Shown: piece by piece, positions 26,890-41,800 of the stretch
Layout: the number at the start of each line of letters is the position of its first letter
How positions within the stretch are numbered: the stretch's first letter is position 1
Assembly: GCF_964355755.1 (NCBI RefSeq)
Contig: NC_092673.1
Span: forward strand, 28,031,001 to 28,095,000
Length of the DNA stretch: 64,000 nucleotides
Reading direction: 5' to 3'
Origin: Antedon mediterranea
Lineage: Eukaryota; Echinodermata; Crinoidea; Comatulida; Antedonidae
Made by a program: the position numbers and the translations under genes
The notes under the pieces: generated by a model
The model's database searches: none
Seen by the model: the letters and a program-made list of their open reading frames with translations, nothing else
Told to the model about the DNA's origin: nothing

Positions 26890-29800
26890 GTAAGTCTTGA
26901 AATTGCTATGATTATTGGCCTTTTTTAATTTTTAATTCAGTCAATTTAAATATATCTACAGTTTATACAGTTATTGGCACTGAACAAATGCTCTTACATG
27001 CTTTTATTTTGACTGTTCTTTAGAGTTCTTTGCTCTGAAGTTGTTAAGTTATGAATTGTACTTGATTTACAACATATTTAAATTCTAGTTTCCATATGCA
27101 TGATTGGACTGCGTCTATGCCCCAAAACAACAAACATTTGCATGCCGAGCACTTGGTTTTGTGATGGGGAGCATGATTGCCCTGACGGTGAAGACGAGAC
27201 TGAAGATTCTGGTTGTTGTAAGTTTATGCTAAACATCGGATTTTTAAATAATAGTAATTTTGTAAGTTGTCCTAATGTGTTTCCACCTCCACAATATTCG
27301 TTACTGGTATGCACGGATTTGCAAGATATACAGAATGTTTATTAAAGTTATGTTCCCAAAAAGCATAATGAAGATTATTGACATAAGACTTTGCTGCTGT
27401 AATTCTGTAGAAAAAAAAAATGATTTCACTATAAAATATATAAACGGTTAAATTTAACAGCCAATGGGCTTCTGGTTGACTATTTTTTGTTATACCTGAC
27501 GATGTCACACATTTTATAGTGATAGTGAACCTGTTCAATGTTATGTAAATTATATTTCATCATAAAGTGCCCTATCCAATAATTTACATTATTTATATCA
27601 CATACTACAATAATTTTACCATGAATGGATGACTAGCAGGAAATCTAATAGACCAAACCCAGTACCGTTTTAATTTCGATCATTCGGGAAATCTCCTCTT
27701 GATATATATTCATGTTGTCCGTTCAATAGTTCACTACGCAGGCAGAACCAAGGATGACCAAATCATATTAAATATCATTTATTCATCATCGTTATCATCA
27801 AAATATAAAGAAAAATCAGAATTATAAAAACAGGTCGATGAAAAGGAAACACAAAAATACAAAATCTCTCTCGAAATAAAATCGAAATGAGCTTGATGAT
27901 AGTGTACCCTTAAAATTACAAGAACATTGAAAAAAAAACTCATAATCATACTAAATAACATTTTAACAAATAAATACACTTTAACACTTTACCCAAAACG
28001 ACTGCTTTAAATAATTTAAAATGATAATAGATGTTTTTATATTAAAGTTCAGTTAAGTTTACATGTTGTAATTCTTAGTTCAGTTCAGACGATGCATTGG
28101 GATAACCATGAAGACATTTCTTTCTTAAATTGCATTTCTGCTACCTTTCTATGTTATACTCCGGATATATTTAAGTATTGATTTCGTTGTGTTGCACAAT
28201 AATATGTATACCCGCTGCTAAATTTCAATGTATGACATTGTATTTTTTTTATGTTTTTTTTGCATTTTGTAGATTGTTTGGAAAATGAATTGCGTTGTGG
28301 AAATACGATTTGTATGGATGAAGCAAAGTTTTGTGATGGATATCCTTTCGATTGTAAAATTCCATTTAATTACGATGAAACTGGTCCACTTTGTGAAGGT
28401 ACTATAAAGGTTCTTTAACACCTGCTTTGGGTTCGACTCGGCTCCTGCAAGTATACACTCGGTACAACAGTCTGGCGCGAACTGGAGCCGGAGCCGGGAC
28501 GAGCCTGTAGTGCATTGACATGTTTAAGGTATAGCTAGTGTTTGACTATTTATTTATATCTCTGAGATGATTTCATCTTATGTATTTGTTTATATTCTAG
28601 AATATTGTGACCCACCAGTGCCGCTGTCTAATGGTTGGCAAACAAGTCCCACAGTTAAACTCCGATACGAAAATGGCACCCAGTTTACATTTCAATGTAA
28701 TGATGGGTATACCTTGATTTATCCTGTACCTCTTGTATGTTTAAATGGTGAATTGGTCAACAATCAGCCAAACTGTTATCGTAAGTTTGTAACAATTATA
28801 AAGTTAAGTTTTGAAGTTTCGAGTAACTTTCAATTAAAACAGTATTGTTCTTTTACAACTGTACATGCATCTATATAAGAAATATAAAATAAACGATAAA
28901 AAGAAGTAATTAAAATAATTATTTTAATTCAATTCCGCATACACCACCCATATACATGATTAAATTTGGGTAAAATTACGGTAAAACTAAACGAACGAAC
29001 CATCACGTATCTTTAAGCTAATATGCACCCCTGACAAAATAATAAATATTGACTATGTTAACACTAGCTGCTTTTAATATTGCATTTTTAATTTAACTTT
29101 AATTTTACCAACTTAGTGAAGTGTTCTAAACCAACTGCTGTAGAAAATGGTGAATGGACTGGAGAGGCAATTGTTGAACACGGTGATAGCGTCTCTGTTA
29201 CCTGCAACGATGGGTATACACTGCAGCCACCGATGCCAATAGAATATACATGCAACGATGGCATTTTTGATCCATCAGAGAGTGATGGAGAGAGCTTCTC
29301 AAAAAATTCTGGAAAACAGTGCAGAGGTAAGTATGTGAATGTTTTAAAGAAGCTTTACTTTACGAGCGATTTCTCTCCTCATTTTAAACCCTATTTGATG
29401 TATTCATAATATATAGAAGTGTGGTTCCATTATATAGTTATGTAAAAGGCTACTAAACGATTAAACACATATTTGCATTTTAGATATTAATGAATGTGAA
29501 AATGGAGAGAATGACTGTGATGAAAATGCTATATGTACAAATAATGTGGGCTCTTACACATGTGCTTGTAATGAAGGATTTTCGGGTGATGGTATGACAT
29601 GCTCAGGTAATGTACTGCCCTCAAATTAATAATCTCACTCTCAGTAATTATTAAAACAGTGTTCTATCGAAGCCAGTTTTACCGGAATGAATTGCTTTCA
29701 TTAAATATGGTATAAGAAAGTATAACATACAATAAACCCTAATTGCCTTGTAAATTAGTTGTATGCGTAAAACAAGAACATTTTTGTATTAGACTTCAGA

Positions 29801-32800
29801 TACATTTGTACTCAGTATTCAGTTTCTCACTTAATTGTCTGGAAATAATTTATAAAATTTAAACATCACTTTGAAAAGAACAATACATTTTCTTTTCTAT
29901 AATTTTACCCAAACAAAAATTGCAAAATATTATTGTCAAACGTTACTCTATTTGTCTTTCATAGTCATATTTTGGATTTTTTCACATTTTAATAATTATT
30001 AAGAAGGTATCAAGATACCATAAGACCTGTTTGATTTTATTGTCTTGTTTTGTCCTGCATATGATTGGTTCTCCAAGCTGTGACCTGGGATGTTTTTTCA
30101 CTCTTATGTTTTTTTAAATAAAGGATGATTTGACGAGATGCTGAACCATGTTTTCTTGGTTGCAGATTTATTTGTTTTGAAACAAACCAAAGCTTCTAAC
30201 ATTTATTGTATTTATTTTCAATTGTAAACAGATATTAATGAATGTAATGGTGATTTTGAATGCTCTGAATTTGCTGATTGTGTAAATACTATTGGATCTT
30301 ATGACTGCGAATGTAGGGAAAACTATGGCGGTGATGGGAAGTACTGTTATGGTGAGAATGTTTGTTTTGTTTAATTGGTAGATCAACACGATTGCGCTCA
30401 ATCACTCATTTAGCAGTAAACTATAGACTGACGCATCTCTGTTTTCTGACATGCATTAATTTGCATCAGTAATGGCTTAAAGTCAGCTGGGTTACTTGAT
30501 TGTCAAGACCAAGACAAATACTGGTAACCGAAAATCTTTTACCCATCTCACTTATATTCCCAATGGTCTTGACTATTTTGCATTATCATTCATGTGGACG
30601 ATCAAAGGACATCATCATATCATCATGATAACGTCTAAAAGGTATTTTTTAACCATATTTAATGAGGGTGATCCATCCAGCTATTGCTGATCATTAGGGA
30701 CCCTCAGAGGTTCCCAAAACATATATACGATATAAGATATATATAAGATGCTTTACATAAACAATGTCTTATTACAAGTCTTTGGGAGTAGAGTTGTAAT
30801 TTGGTCCTTTGAAAAAATTATGACATGTGACGGGACTTGAACCCAGGACATTTGGAGTGGTAGCCAAGCATCATAACCACCAAACAACAACAACAGCTCT
30901 TGTCAGCAAAAAACACTTTATATAATTTCGACATGCGAACCTTCAACATTATCGTTGTTTTCTTTAATATGTTAGAACTACTGTATTTTGCCTATGGTGA
31001 AAGCGATGGTGATAGTAGTCTGCTGCTTGCATCGTCTCAAAACAACTTTAAGACTATTGGTGACTATGTTTCTAGACCATTCTCCCCGGCAACAGGAATT
31101 GCATTTGGAAGACAATTTTTATCAAATTGCTATGTAAGTAAACAATCTATATATAAATTATGGTTAATTCTGACATAGGCGAGCACAATGCAAAAACTTT
31201 GGTACAAATCTCCGCCTTGGATACCTACCTTATCTATCTCAGATGTACCGCGAAACGTAGATTTGATAACATTAGTTTCTTAGGAAGAATATTATAAAGG
31301 GTTTTATAAGAAATTTTCTGATTTCAATCGGTAAATTTTAACTCTACGCGCGGTAGAAGTAATTTCCGGGTTCAGGTGTTGGTTTCAACCAGGGAGTTGT
31401 AAAACAACTACCTGTTTCAACTAAGTTGGCCGTTGGTGCTTGGTGGCGATAGCCATTTTGGGTTTTTTTTCGGACCGCGCGTGTGAAGGTATATAATAGT
31501 AGTACATAAACACCGATAGCCGAGTTGTTAGTAAGCTGCCAAGACTTTATGTACACTGTGCGCTATCTGTGTCCCGTCAGGACCCTGGGATACTTCTACT
31601 TCTGCCTTCTGTTGCAAGCCGTCTAAAACGTCTTTCTTCTTAGGCCACTGTGTCGTGGAATAATGTATTAATTATACCAATTAGGATGGTATTTATTTGA
31701 ATAAACGCCCGGAACATCTCCCCAATAAAACATCAATTAAAATAATTATCTCGCTACCAACCCCACCCCAAATACATCTAATAAACGCCCATCCACAATA
31801 TTATATTTATAACCCAATATATACTATTTTTAGTAGATTTATTCGGACTGTTGTCTACAATTTACCAAGCATTTGTTATTCTTTTTTACCACTTTTCATA
31901 TCTACAATAAACACTATACGCCTAAAACACTATTAATCTTCTAAGACACTTAGGTTAGTGAGTACGTTTAGTTTTACGAATATCAAAAGCATTTAAATAA
32001 TGGTAACCGACCGAAATTGTCCAGGCCAGAATGTCCTTCTAAAACTGTTTACGTCCCGAGCCATTATCATTCCGAGAACCATCGTCTACACTTCCTAGAG
32101 GGGGAGCGAGCGAAGCGAGCTCACCCGCTAGTAAATATAATTAGTAGTGTAGCTTTGTTTGATTAGGGCAGTCCTCTAAGTATGAATCTAAATCACGTAC
32201 CATTTTTCTAATAGCGTTCAGTGACATGGGCACCAACTTTCTTTCTCTACCACTAATTAAAGTCTAGGTAGTGAAAAACACTTTCCATACATGTTTTTTA
32301 GGAAAAAATCGAAATTCCAACTGGATACATAAAAAAAAGACAATAACTAGTTGGACAAAAAGAAGTGTGATGTGCCCAAATATGGTAGTGGCATGATATT
32401 GTCATGCCCATATATGGGCACATCACATTTTTTGTTGTCAAATAACGTTTGATAGTGTAGACAGAGCTTAATACGTATTCGAAAAGATAACTAATGAATA
32501 ATTCATGTTTTCTGCATGCATCACTTACCTACGAAATGTATATTAGCATTCTCCACTGGTATCTAATGACGTATAACCATGGTAACCTACTGCTGCTGCT
32601 GTTGTTCTTTTATTGGATGGTGGTATGTTACCAAATTCACTAAAAACTCAGTAAATAAAACAAATATTGCTTTTCTTTTCTTAATAGTTCACTCAAAATG
32701 GAAACTTTGTGTTGCAAGATAACGATGCTGTTGTGGTAACTTATCCCAGACCTCCCTTAAATGGGTTTGTTAGTTCTGAGCGACTTAACTTCATTTCACC

Positions 32801-35800
32801 TTTCTGGAGTAAAGGATACCTGATTAGTGATGATATTAGCGATGTCTTTTATCAGGTATGTTTATATTTTACATTACAACCATCCCAGTAAAATTTCTGT
32901 CATTTTTATACCTCATATTGTATGGATGCATACAATAGCAACAACTGTACACGCTTTCTCTCTCTCTCCACTCTATAGTACTATTCAATTATATGCCAAG
33001 TAGCCAAGATGTCATCAAAATTTACAATTAAAATTCTGAAGAGAGGCACTTTTCAAACAGAATGTATACTTTATTGACATGAAATAGTAATTTAAATCTA
33101 TATTTTAACCGCTATGTCGTCATGTTATATGTATTATACGTTTTTCAATATCTGTTAGATTCAAAATTATTTCTTCTATTACCAATAGGAGTACACAGGT
33201 GAAGGAAATCCATTTTTTGCTGATGTACTTGTGAAATTGAACAAAATCTACACCTCAACCATTCCTCCAGACTTCGCACCTTCATGGGCTTTAAAGGTCA
33301 CATGGTTTCAAATTTCCCAATTTCCGTCTGATCCAAATTTGGAATATGTAAGTATTTTTAAGATACTGTAGAGTTTTGTAATTTATAGTAATTAAACATC
33401 TCAAATCGAGAGTTATCAATTACTTTATCATCCTTATTATCTCGCATCCTTAGAATTTGAAACAAATTGGCAAATCACGTATGTCTATCTTTTATATTGA
33501 AGTAAATACATTTACATTATACATTAGATTATAAGTTCTCTTTTTACCAAAACTGTAAAGTTTAATTTATTGTCCGCATGCACAGACATTGGAATGAGCT
33601 TCCTTCCTTGCCACAGTTTCACGGTGCAATCAATCACCAAAACACTATTGAGTATGGCCTACATACTGCAGTTAATCAAACTCTTTTATTTTATCAGACA
33701 TACTGTACAATGAACTTCAATACAGTGGCGTAACGGCTATGAACGCCTACTGGCTAAACCCAGGGGCCCCGGATCTTATGGGGGCCCTGGGCAGTGTCCA
33801 GAGGAAAACAGGCATTAAAATATGTCGGAAAAGGCGTAAAGCGTTGGAGGGCCACTTGGTGTTCCAAAGCCAGGGGCCTCAGCCTTCTGCGTTACGCCAC
33901 TGCTTCAGTACTAGTACGGGTCTGTATATCTGCAAAATACAATGTCTCCTTATATCTAGACAACTTATATCTTACACCTTTTTATTTTAACAGCGAAACA
34001 CGTTTCAAGCAATTCTTATTACTGATGGACTTTACACCTTCGGGATATTCTTGTTTGAAGAGCAAAGCATGAACTGGGATCCGTCTTTAGAGAGTACACC
34101 GAATTCTCTGATTGGTTACAATATTAGGGGATATGGTCGTCAAAATTTCCAGTTGAACCAATATCGACCAGATCAAATTTTGGGTAATACTGACAGAAAA
34201 GGGCAATATGCGGTGCGTTTTGAATCAAATACAGCCTATACAATCAATGGGAATAAGCGTTGCTTAGATTGGTATAACGAGGATAAAAGGACCTTTTTCA
34301 GCACTATTGGTCTCGGAACATGCCCTTGTGGACTATTACAAGCACTGAGAGACAACAGATACAACTATGTTCCTCGCATTTCTCTCAACGCATTTGGTCC
34401 GGGGAGAAGTGAGAGCATTAATGCAATTTTAGCTGAAGATGGAATCTCATCCAGTTTATTTTCACTTGTTGTATATTACCTTAATTTTGGTAAGATTAAA
34501 TATTATATAGATAGGTTTCAAATCATAATGCACCTTTTTACAAAAAAGTGTGTGACTTAATTATCATGATCTCTCATGATAAGTTGACCACGAGAAATCA
34601 TGTAATAATGTGCTAATGAGGTGTCATTATCAACGGTGAAAGCGCACATACCTAGTATTGTATTGTTCTAAACAAATTATCGTAAAAAACGAAGAATATA
34701 TCTACTCTGCATCTATACCAGAATGTGCATTTCTTAAGATTAACCAAAGAATATTATATAAACGAAATATAAAGCAAAATTACACATTGAATAACATCAG
34801 AATCATTCTACAATATGTAATAAATTGACATTTTTTACGGTGATCGTATTTCTAAGTACAGTATAATAATTATGATATTCAATCAAGTTGTGTTTGTTTA
34901 CAAAAACCATTAGAGATACTTTTTTAAAGTTGATCAGAAACTATAAAATAATTTGTTAACAATTTTGTTTGCAGGTCAATATTTCGCAATCTGTTTCCAA
35001 AGCGCTACTTTTAACTTTGCATTTTCTGGGACTGAGTGTTGTTACTGGTGGTACAGCTTTTCATTGATTCGAGGTTATAGAGGACTTGGTTTCAGCAGCT
35101 TTGAAATTCGTTATGCTTACTCTGGATTTGGCTTTACATTTAATAGTGAACGGTATACTAAACACATAAGTAAGTATATTTAATGATAATATGTATAAAC
35201 ATTTTATTCCCTGGTGGTTATATGGAGAAAGAGATGATCAATCACACTTTGCAATGTATGGAAATAAATTCTGTACGCATTCTTATTTTCTCCTACTTGT
35301 TTAGCCTCGGACATCATGCCTCGGTACTATTGCTGCTTTTGGGCTAAAAATCCAAGGTTTTGCAGAATGTATATAGAGCGAAGACCACCAGCCAACTGCT
35401 GGTTTTACAGACCTCCTCGAATTTGTAAGTTTCAATATATTCACTTTTGTGACATATTATAACCTCAAGCTTTTAATAAATTCGGATTAGACCCTCTACG
35501 CTCTTCAAGTCCGACACATCCATTGTTTTAATTTTGTATTAAATTTATTTACAGGTATTACTTTCTCATTATGTTAATTTCATTGCTATGTATTGCCATT
35601 GTTATTTCATTGCTATTTTTCGTACTGTATCCAATGTATTTGATAGTATGGTGGCAAACCGTCGATTTTTGTTTGCTCCAATTTGCCATTGGTGAATAAA
35701 GAATAATAATAATTATGCCACATCACGCTCCGCTATACAGCACCCGATACATACGGTTTTTTCCACTGAGCATGTTAACATGCTATTCTTTATTGAAATA

Positions 35801-38800
35801 CTGAATGGGTAGCGTTGTCTATATGGCCCGGCTTATTTCTACTGTACTCTTGATATGTTTCCAGCTTGGATGTTTGGTGATCCACATATAAGTACACAAG
35901 ATGGATATCAATACACGTTTAATGGTAACGGTGAGTTTCTTTGCTCCGATGTTGAAAATGGAATGTTCCAGTTGCAATGCCGAATGACTCCTCCAATCTC
36001 TGATCCATCTACAGAAGCTACAATATTTAGTTCTTTCGTTGGAAAGCATACAGGAGAAAGTGAAACCGATGTAAGATATTATTTAGAAATGATTAATACT
36101 AAACAGTATATTAATATACTTTATTTTCCCACGGGAAACACCTGACTCACCAAAAGTTGTTTTTCATCAAGATCATTTGTTGTAATGAAAAAAATTAAGA
36201 AATGAGAAAGGAAAAATAAGCCTCGCCGGATACCCACCCGGTGTATAAGTAATAACCGTTTGAAAGTATTTTAGTTGCCTTTCTATGTCGGTACATCACT
36301 CCTCTCTTTGCTAGACATTGCTGGACACGTGATTACCATATCAATGTATACCATTACCATATCCACCTTCTTGGACTATTCCATTAGGTTTTTAACCGTT
36401 GACGAGATTAAATGTGACAAATGTACTAAAATGTATTCCTTCATGACAAATGTTATAGGTTCAATTCACACTGAGCAACAATGGCACTGAAATTAGCATC
36501 CTGATTAATCAAACCATTGAGATCACCGTCGACACATTAAGAAATGGTAAAGTATTCTGCAGTTAGGCCTACTACTGTACTTAATTAAATGGAAAAAAAA
36601 TGTCTTATTGGTGACCTGTGGGCCAAAGACGAACATTGAGTACATTTTATATGGTCCGTGAAAAGCTAATACTAAAAAAAATATATAAAAGGTTAAAGTT
36701 GTATTGTCCCCGAAAACATGAAAAAAGAAGATTAATTAAAATCAGACTTTTAATAGATTATTTTGTAATTTTAACCAAATTAATTACTTCCGTAGAAAAA
36801 TAGAAATGCTTTCACATATAAAATGACAAAATAAATAGTTAAATGCAACCGAAAATTCATTAGCTGGCAGCCAATTTGACTATAGTTTAAACCTTTTTTT
36901 CAGATAGATAAATTTTGTTGGTTTCGATCCAAAGTGGATAATTATTATGTGACATTAAAATGGCATATTCAACCAAAATGATTTTTTTCAGGGAGACAAT
37001 ACATCTTAACATTTCTTTAAAACCCCTTATGCTTCTTTGACACCTGTGACACTACGCTCTATAGGCTGTTGTTGAGAACCGGTAGCCTAACAAAATATTT
37101 CACAAGAGCTTCTAATAAATGATTAATTCCTTAAATATTTGTTTCCCAAATGATACATTTTGATTGTACATTTGTATTTCATATTAAACGCTCTGTCTAC
37201 ACTATCAATCTCTATGTGACAACTAATGTGATGTGGCCATATATGTACATGGTGATGTCGTATCACTACAATATTTTGGCATATCCCTACCACATCACAC
37301 TTTTTTGTCTAGACTAGTTTGATAGTGTAGACAGAGTTAAATGAAAGTATTCTATTGTAATAAGATTTGTGTTGTTTTAAAAAAGGAACTTATGCAGTGG
37401 ATGCGGATCCGGCATTTAGTTTGTTTATAAAAGAGGAAAACAACTTGACAATGAGTAGTGAACGAGTTTACGCTTCATGGAGCACCGGGATAGCCTTTGG
37501 AATATCCATTATTGAAAAAATGCTGGATGTATTGGTAGAGTATGATGAGAAGTACATGGGAAAAACTATGGGCTTATTTGGTAAGTTATTGTATCTGCCT
37601 TCTGTATGAGGAAAAACTATGGGCTTAGGCCTATTTGCAGTGGCGTAACAGGCGGGGGCGGGGGGGGGGGAGAATACCCCCCTGGCGGATTTTACCGGGT
37701 TGAGAAGCGTTCGATCGGGCTGGGTAACAAGTCAAAAAAAATAAAATACAAAGAAGGGATAGAAGAAAGAAAAAGAAAGAAAATATAAGATAAGAATAAA
37801 ATATACGATATATGATGGCTTCAAATGAGTCAAATGAGTCACAGTACAGTATGATATTCAAGTATGATATGAAATACACAAAATCCTGATTGACAACTCG
37901 TGGGAAGACGCACTGCTTAACAGTACATTAACATGCGGTCAGTTGACTCTGGTTTTTGGCGTCTTTTATCTAAGCCGCCATCGCGGGCATCTCATACACA
38001 ATTGTGAGGCTGTGCTGTGCGTGTGAGGCCACCTTAAAAAAAATACACTCCTACTAATCGTATGTAACGCGCTAGCGATCAGCAAAACGAACGTACTTTC
38101 GTGGGAGTGTTGACAAAGTGCGAGGCAGCGAGGCATGCGAGGCATCATTTTATCATTTCCAAAAGTGCGAGGCAAGCGAGGCATATAGTTTACAATTTCA
38201 AAAAGGTGCGAGGCATATCTTAACGTGCTATTATGCTATATTATAGGCCTAATAATCAATCGATACAAGCGTATCTAAATAGATTCGTGTATACACTCAT
38301 CATGTTGTTTATTTTTATGTAACGACTGTTTTTTCATTCAAGTCATATCGTGTCAAATTTTACTTTTACAAAAGTGCCCAAACTACGGTTCAAAAATCTG
38401 AACGACAGTCTTCAACTTTCGATAAACAATAATTGTTATAGCGACACACTCATCAAATGACTGCAATGTTTGTTGGCATTTCGAGCGTGTTCACTCACAT
38501 GTCTCTCGAACATAGCAGAGTGAAAATAATATTTTGTCACACCCCTGCGCCTAGATCCGGTAGACCCGAGAGATGAAAAATCCCTCTTTACTATTTAGCA
38601 GGTAGCGGAATGATTCAGCCCTCAGCTCAGAGGATTGTGGTGCATTCCCCTCCTATAGCACGTGGTTTCAGCAGCAACGCACATACTTCTCTCTGAGCGG
38701 CGTGCCAAAGACATTTTTGACATTCCATTCTCTACGAACAACACGTGTACCTCTCTCGCAAATAAGGTGAACAGCGATTGCCAGGACAAGTTCAATAACT

Positions 38801-41800
38801 GGCGGTGAATAAAAGGTAACTGATATGCCGATCCAATAACATGCCGCAAAGAAAAAAATTGCGACAGAATTCTGGAGCGCGTGTGAAAAAAGACTTACGT
38901 CCGACAATTGTAATACTAGGCCTAAAATTAAACTTAGAGGCTAGATAAGAGGCCTATGTAGAAAATAATTTAATCAATTTTGATATAATAATAATTGGTG
39001 TAATATTTAATAATGATACACTATTCCTGTTTTAGTAAGCTAGGTATATTACGAACGATTTTTATTTATTGTTGTCCATGTACGTACTAATAAACCTGGC
39101 GCTAGTTTCCTTCGCTTGTATTTTTACTCCAAATTTGATAACTAACTTTATCGTGTGAATACCACACCTTAGAAGTATACCTCATGAGTACTTTAATGAA
39201 AGAATCACATAAAAAGTAACAAATAAATCCTTAAATTAATGATTTTACAGGCATGTTTCTCGCACACTGTTCTTCGCGAATTTCACTTATTCAATGTTCA
39301 ATATTTTTGTTTCTATGGAGCGCCAAAAGAGCAACGACAATAGAGGACTAAAACTCAGTGGAATGCGTCAATTTCTCATGCATTTATCATCACGTTTTAT
39401 TTCAATATATTTGTTAATTTGTCAATAAAAATGCTTTAATATGTTACTGCTGATACTGTTCTGTTTTCAAAGAATAATAATCGATCCTAAATCAACATCA
39501 CTACCTAGTCTAGACCTAGGACATCCTACTTAGGATATTATGATGAATTTTTCTATTTTATTCTTTAAAAGGTTAACGACGGTGTACATTATCAACAGTA
39601 ACATTTTTCCTTACTAACAGTGACAAAATCTATTGAAATTGTACTTGATTTTCACCAAATAATGCGTTAAATATAAATGGATTCCACAGAGTTTTTAGCC
39701 CTCTAATTAATTTTGCTCTTTTGGCGTTCCATAGAAACCAAAATATTGAACATTGAGTGTGCGAAATGCGAGAAAAACAACGTCTGTAAAATCACCAATT
39801 TAATGGATTTATTGTTACTTTTATGTGATTTTTCTTCATTAAAGTAGGCCTAATTCTAAGCTGTGATATTCAGGATAAAGTTGGTTAAAATACAAGGCAG
39901 GTGCAAAAGGAAACTAGCCTAGCAGGCCTAGGCCTAGGCTACTTCAATTTCGGTGATTTCCTGCCTTGCAATTTTGAGAAATGATAAAATGATGCCTCGC
40001 ATTTTTTGATGATGGTAAAACGATGCCTTGCATAAATTTCTGACTTGCCTCGCATGCCTTCCCTGCCTCGCGTGCCTCGCACTTTGTTACAACCCCTTTC
40101 GTGGCTGGCTGTCACTCCAATACTCAATCTTTCACAGGCCCGTAACCAGGGGGATCGGGAGATCGTACCCCCCGCTGAACAGCGAGTTCCGCTTGGCCTC
40201 CCACTTTTTTTTTGCTGGGCATACTAACACAACACTACGATTGTTTACTACAGGTCTAGTCAAGCCTTAATAAATTTAATTAATATAAATCGACATAAGA
40301 ATATAAAGTATATTTTAACTAAAATATAAAAACCTAACACTAAATTTACAAGATAAATTCTATTTGATAACTGCTGAACATCGTGGTTCTGGAGCTAGCC
40401 GTACACAGAGCATAGTTGTTTGCTTGACATAAAAGGGTATTCCCCTACACAGGTCTCTGCGTGCGTGTGACGTGCCCAGCCAGCTGCTTGATAGTATAGA
40501 GAGAAAGCATGCAGCTCACGCAAGTGCAAGATGCAATGGTTGAGTGAATTCAGGGATCATCTTAATTCCATGGTTTTTTTACCTAAACACCACATGATGC
40601 ATGGTGAATATGCATGTTAAAGTCTCAATGATACGATCCCTTAATGTACCATGTTGTTGCTAGGAGGCTTAAAGGGAGGAGGGATCTAGCCTAGTTTCGG
40701 TCGGCAAGAGAATGCCGTCCTCTGACAATTTAAGGTCGGCAATAAGGTCGGCAATTGAAATTCGTGGGCTGGAAATTACACCAAATTATAGGCCTATAGT
40801 TCATAAACAAAAGAGATTAGCCGGAAATGCGATTTGCGGCCATACATAGGCCTATAGAGAAAAAAAAATTCGAGGGTATGGTTCCACTAAACAACTAAAG
40901 CTTGGTTCCCACTAGAACGTAACGCAAGGACGTAAACGCAACGCAAGCGTTTTAACCAATGACAAGCGAAGTTATAGACAGCAATCACAAGCGAATAAGC
41001 CATCGCTTGTGATTGGTCAATTCACGTGCGTTGCGCACGTGGGAACCATGACGCTTTAACGATCCACCCCGCCGTCAAACCTGGTTACGGCCCTGTTTCA
41101 GTCTTCTAACCGGAAAAATTACTACCTTTGCCAGGTGCGGATCCAATGTTAGATTGGGTTTTCACATGTTCAAATGTTATGTCACCTGAGTTTTTAACGG
41201 TGGAAAATGTACGATCATTTTGCTGATTGCTGTGCAATAAATGGAAGTGTTATTTCCAGGCCAACTACTACTAGTTGGAGGCGCCATTTATCATGAATTT
41301 TATGTGCGAGAGTACCATTTCCGACGATCTAGGGGTGTCATTTACCAAAATTCGCTTCGCGACAGCCCCCACCATGGAGGGGGGGGGGGCTGTGGCTCAA
41401 GTACTTGGTGTCTGGAAGGATTTTCCCCTCTTTGCCCCCCCCCCCCCCTCCCTGACAAGACCCCCTTGTTACGCAGCTGATGTATCTGCCTACTGTATAG
41501 GGAAAAACTATGGGCTTATTTGGGGTAAGTTATTGTATCTGCCTACCATATGGGAAAAACTATGGGCTTATTTGGTAAGTTATTGTATATGCCTACTGTA
41601 TGGGGAAAACTATGGGCTTATTTTGTAAGTTATTGTATCTGCCTACTGTATGAGGAAAAACTATGGGCTTATTTTGTAAGTTATTGTATCTGCCTACCAT
41701 ATGGGAAAACCTATACGGGCCTTTTTGGTAGTTATTGTAATCTGCCTCTATCTATAAAAAAAAAATATGTTTTTTTGTTATTCTATCTGATTACTATCTA

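Larger units (their letters stand above)
37638..41479. mobile_element. Nested element block splitting the minisatellite
   Basis: Left end CAGTGGCGTAAC, right end GTTACGCAGCTG: the right end is an imperfect complement of the hAT-like end seen at 33723. I see no clear target duplication. Inside are a palindrome with arms of hundreds of bases, a second hAT-like element, G- and C-homopolymers and no convincing transposase frame. Confidence 0.6.

Noticed and set aside
30823-30890. A functional tRNA gene on the minus strand
   Set aside because: The B box is good, but the acceptor and anticodon stems do not pair well, so it is kept only as a tRNA-derived repeat.
33739-34072. Frames upstream of the third NIDO junction as coding
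   Set aside because: They lie inside the hAT-like MITE and its flank, and the real exon starts at 33994 in a different phase.
37606-37788. Continuation of the VWD exon past 37580 into a Gly-rich frame
   Set aside because: The frame only extends through a duplicated donor and a G homopolymer in an inserted element. The exon at 41909 resumes the VWD domain properly.
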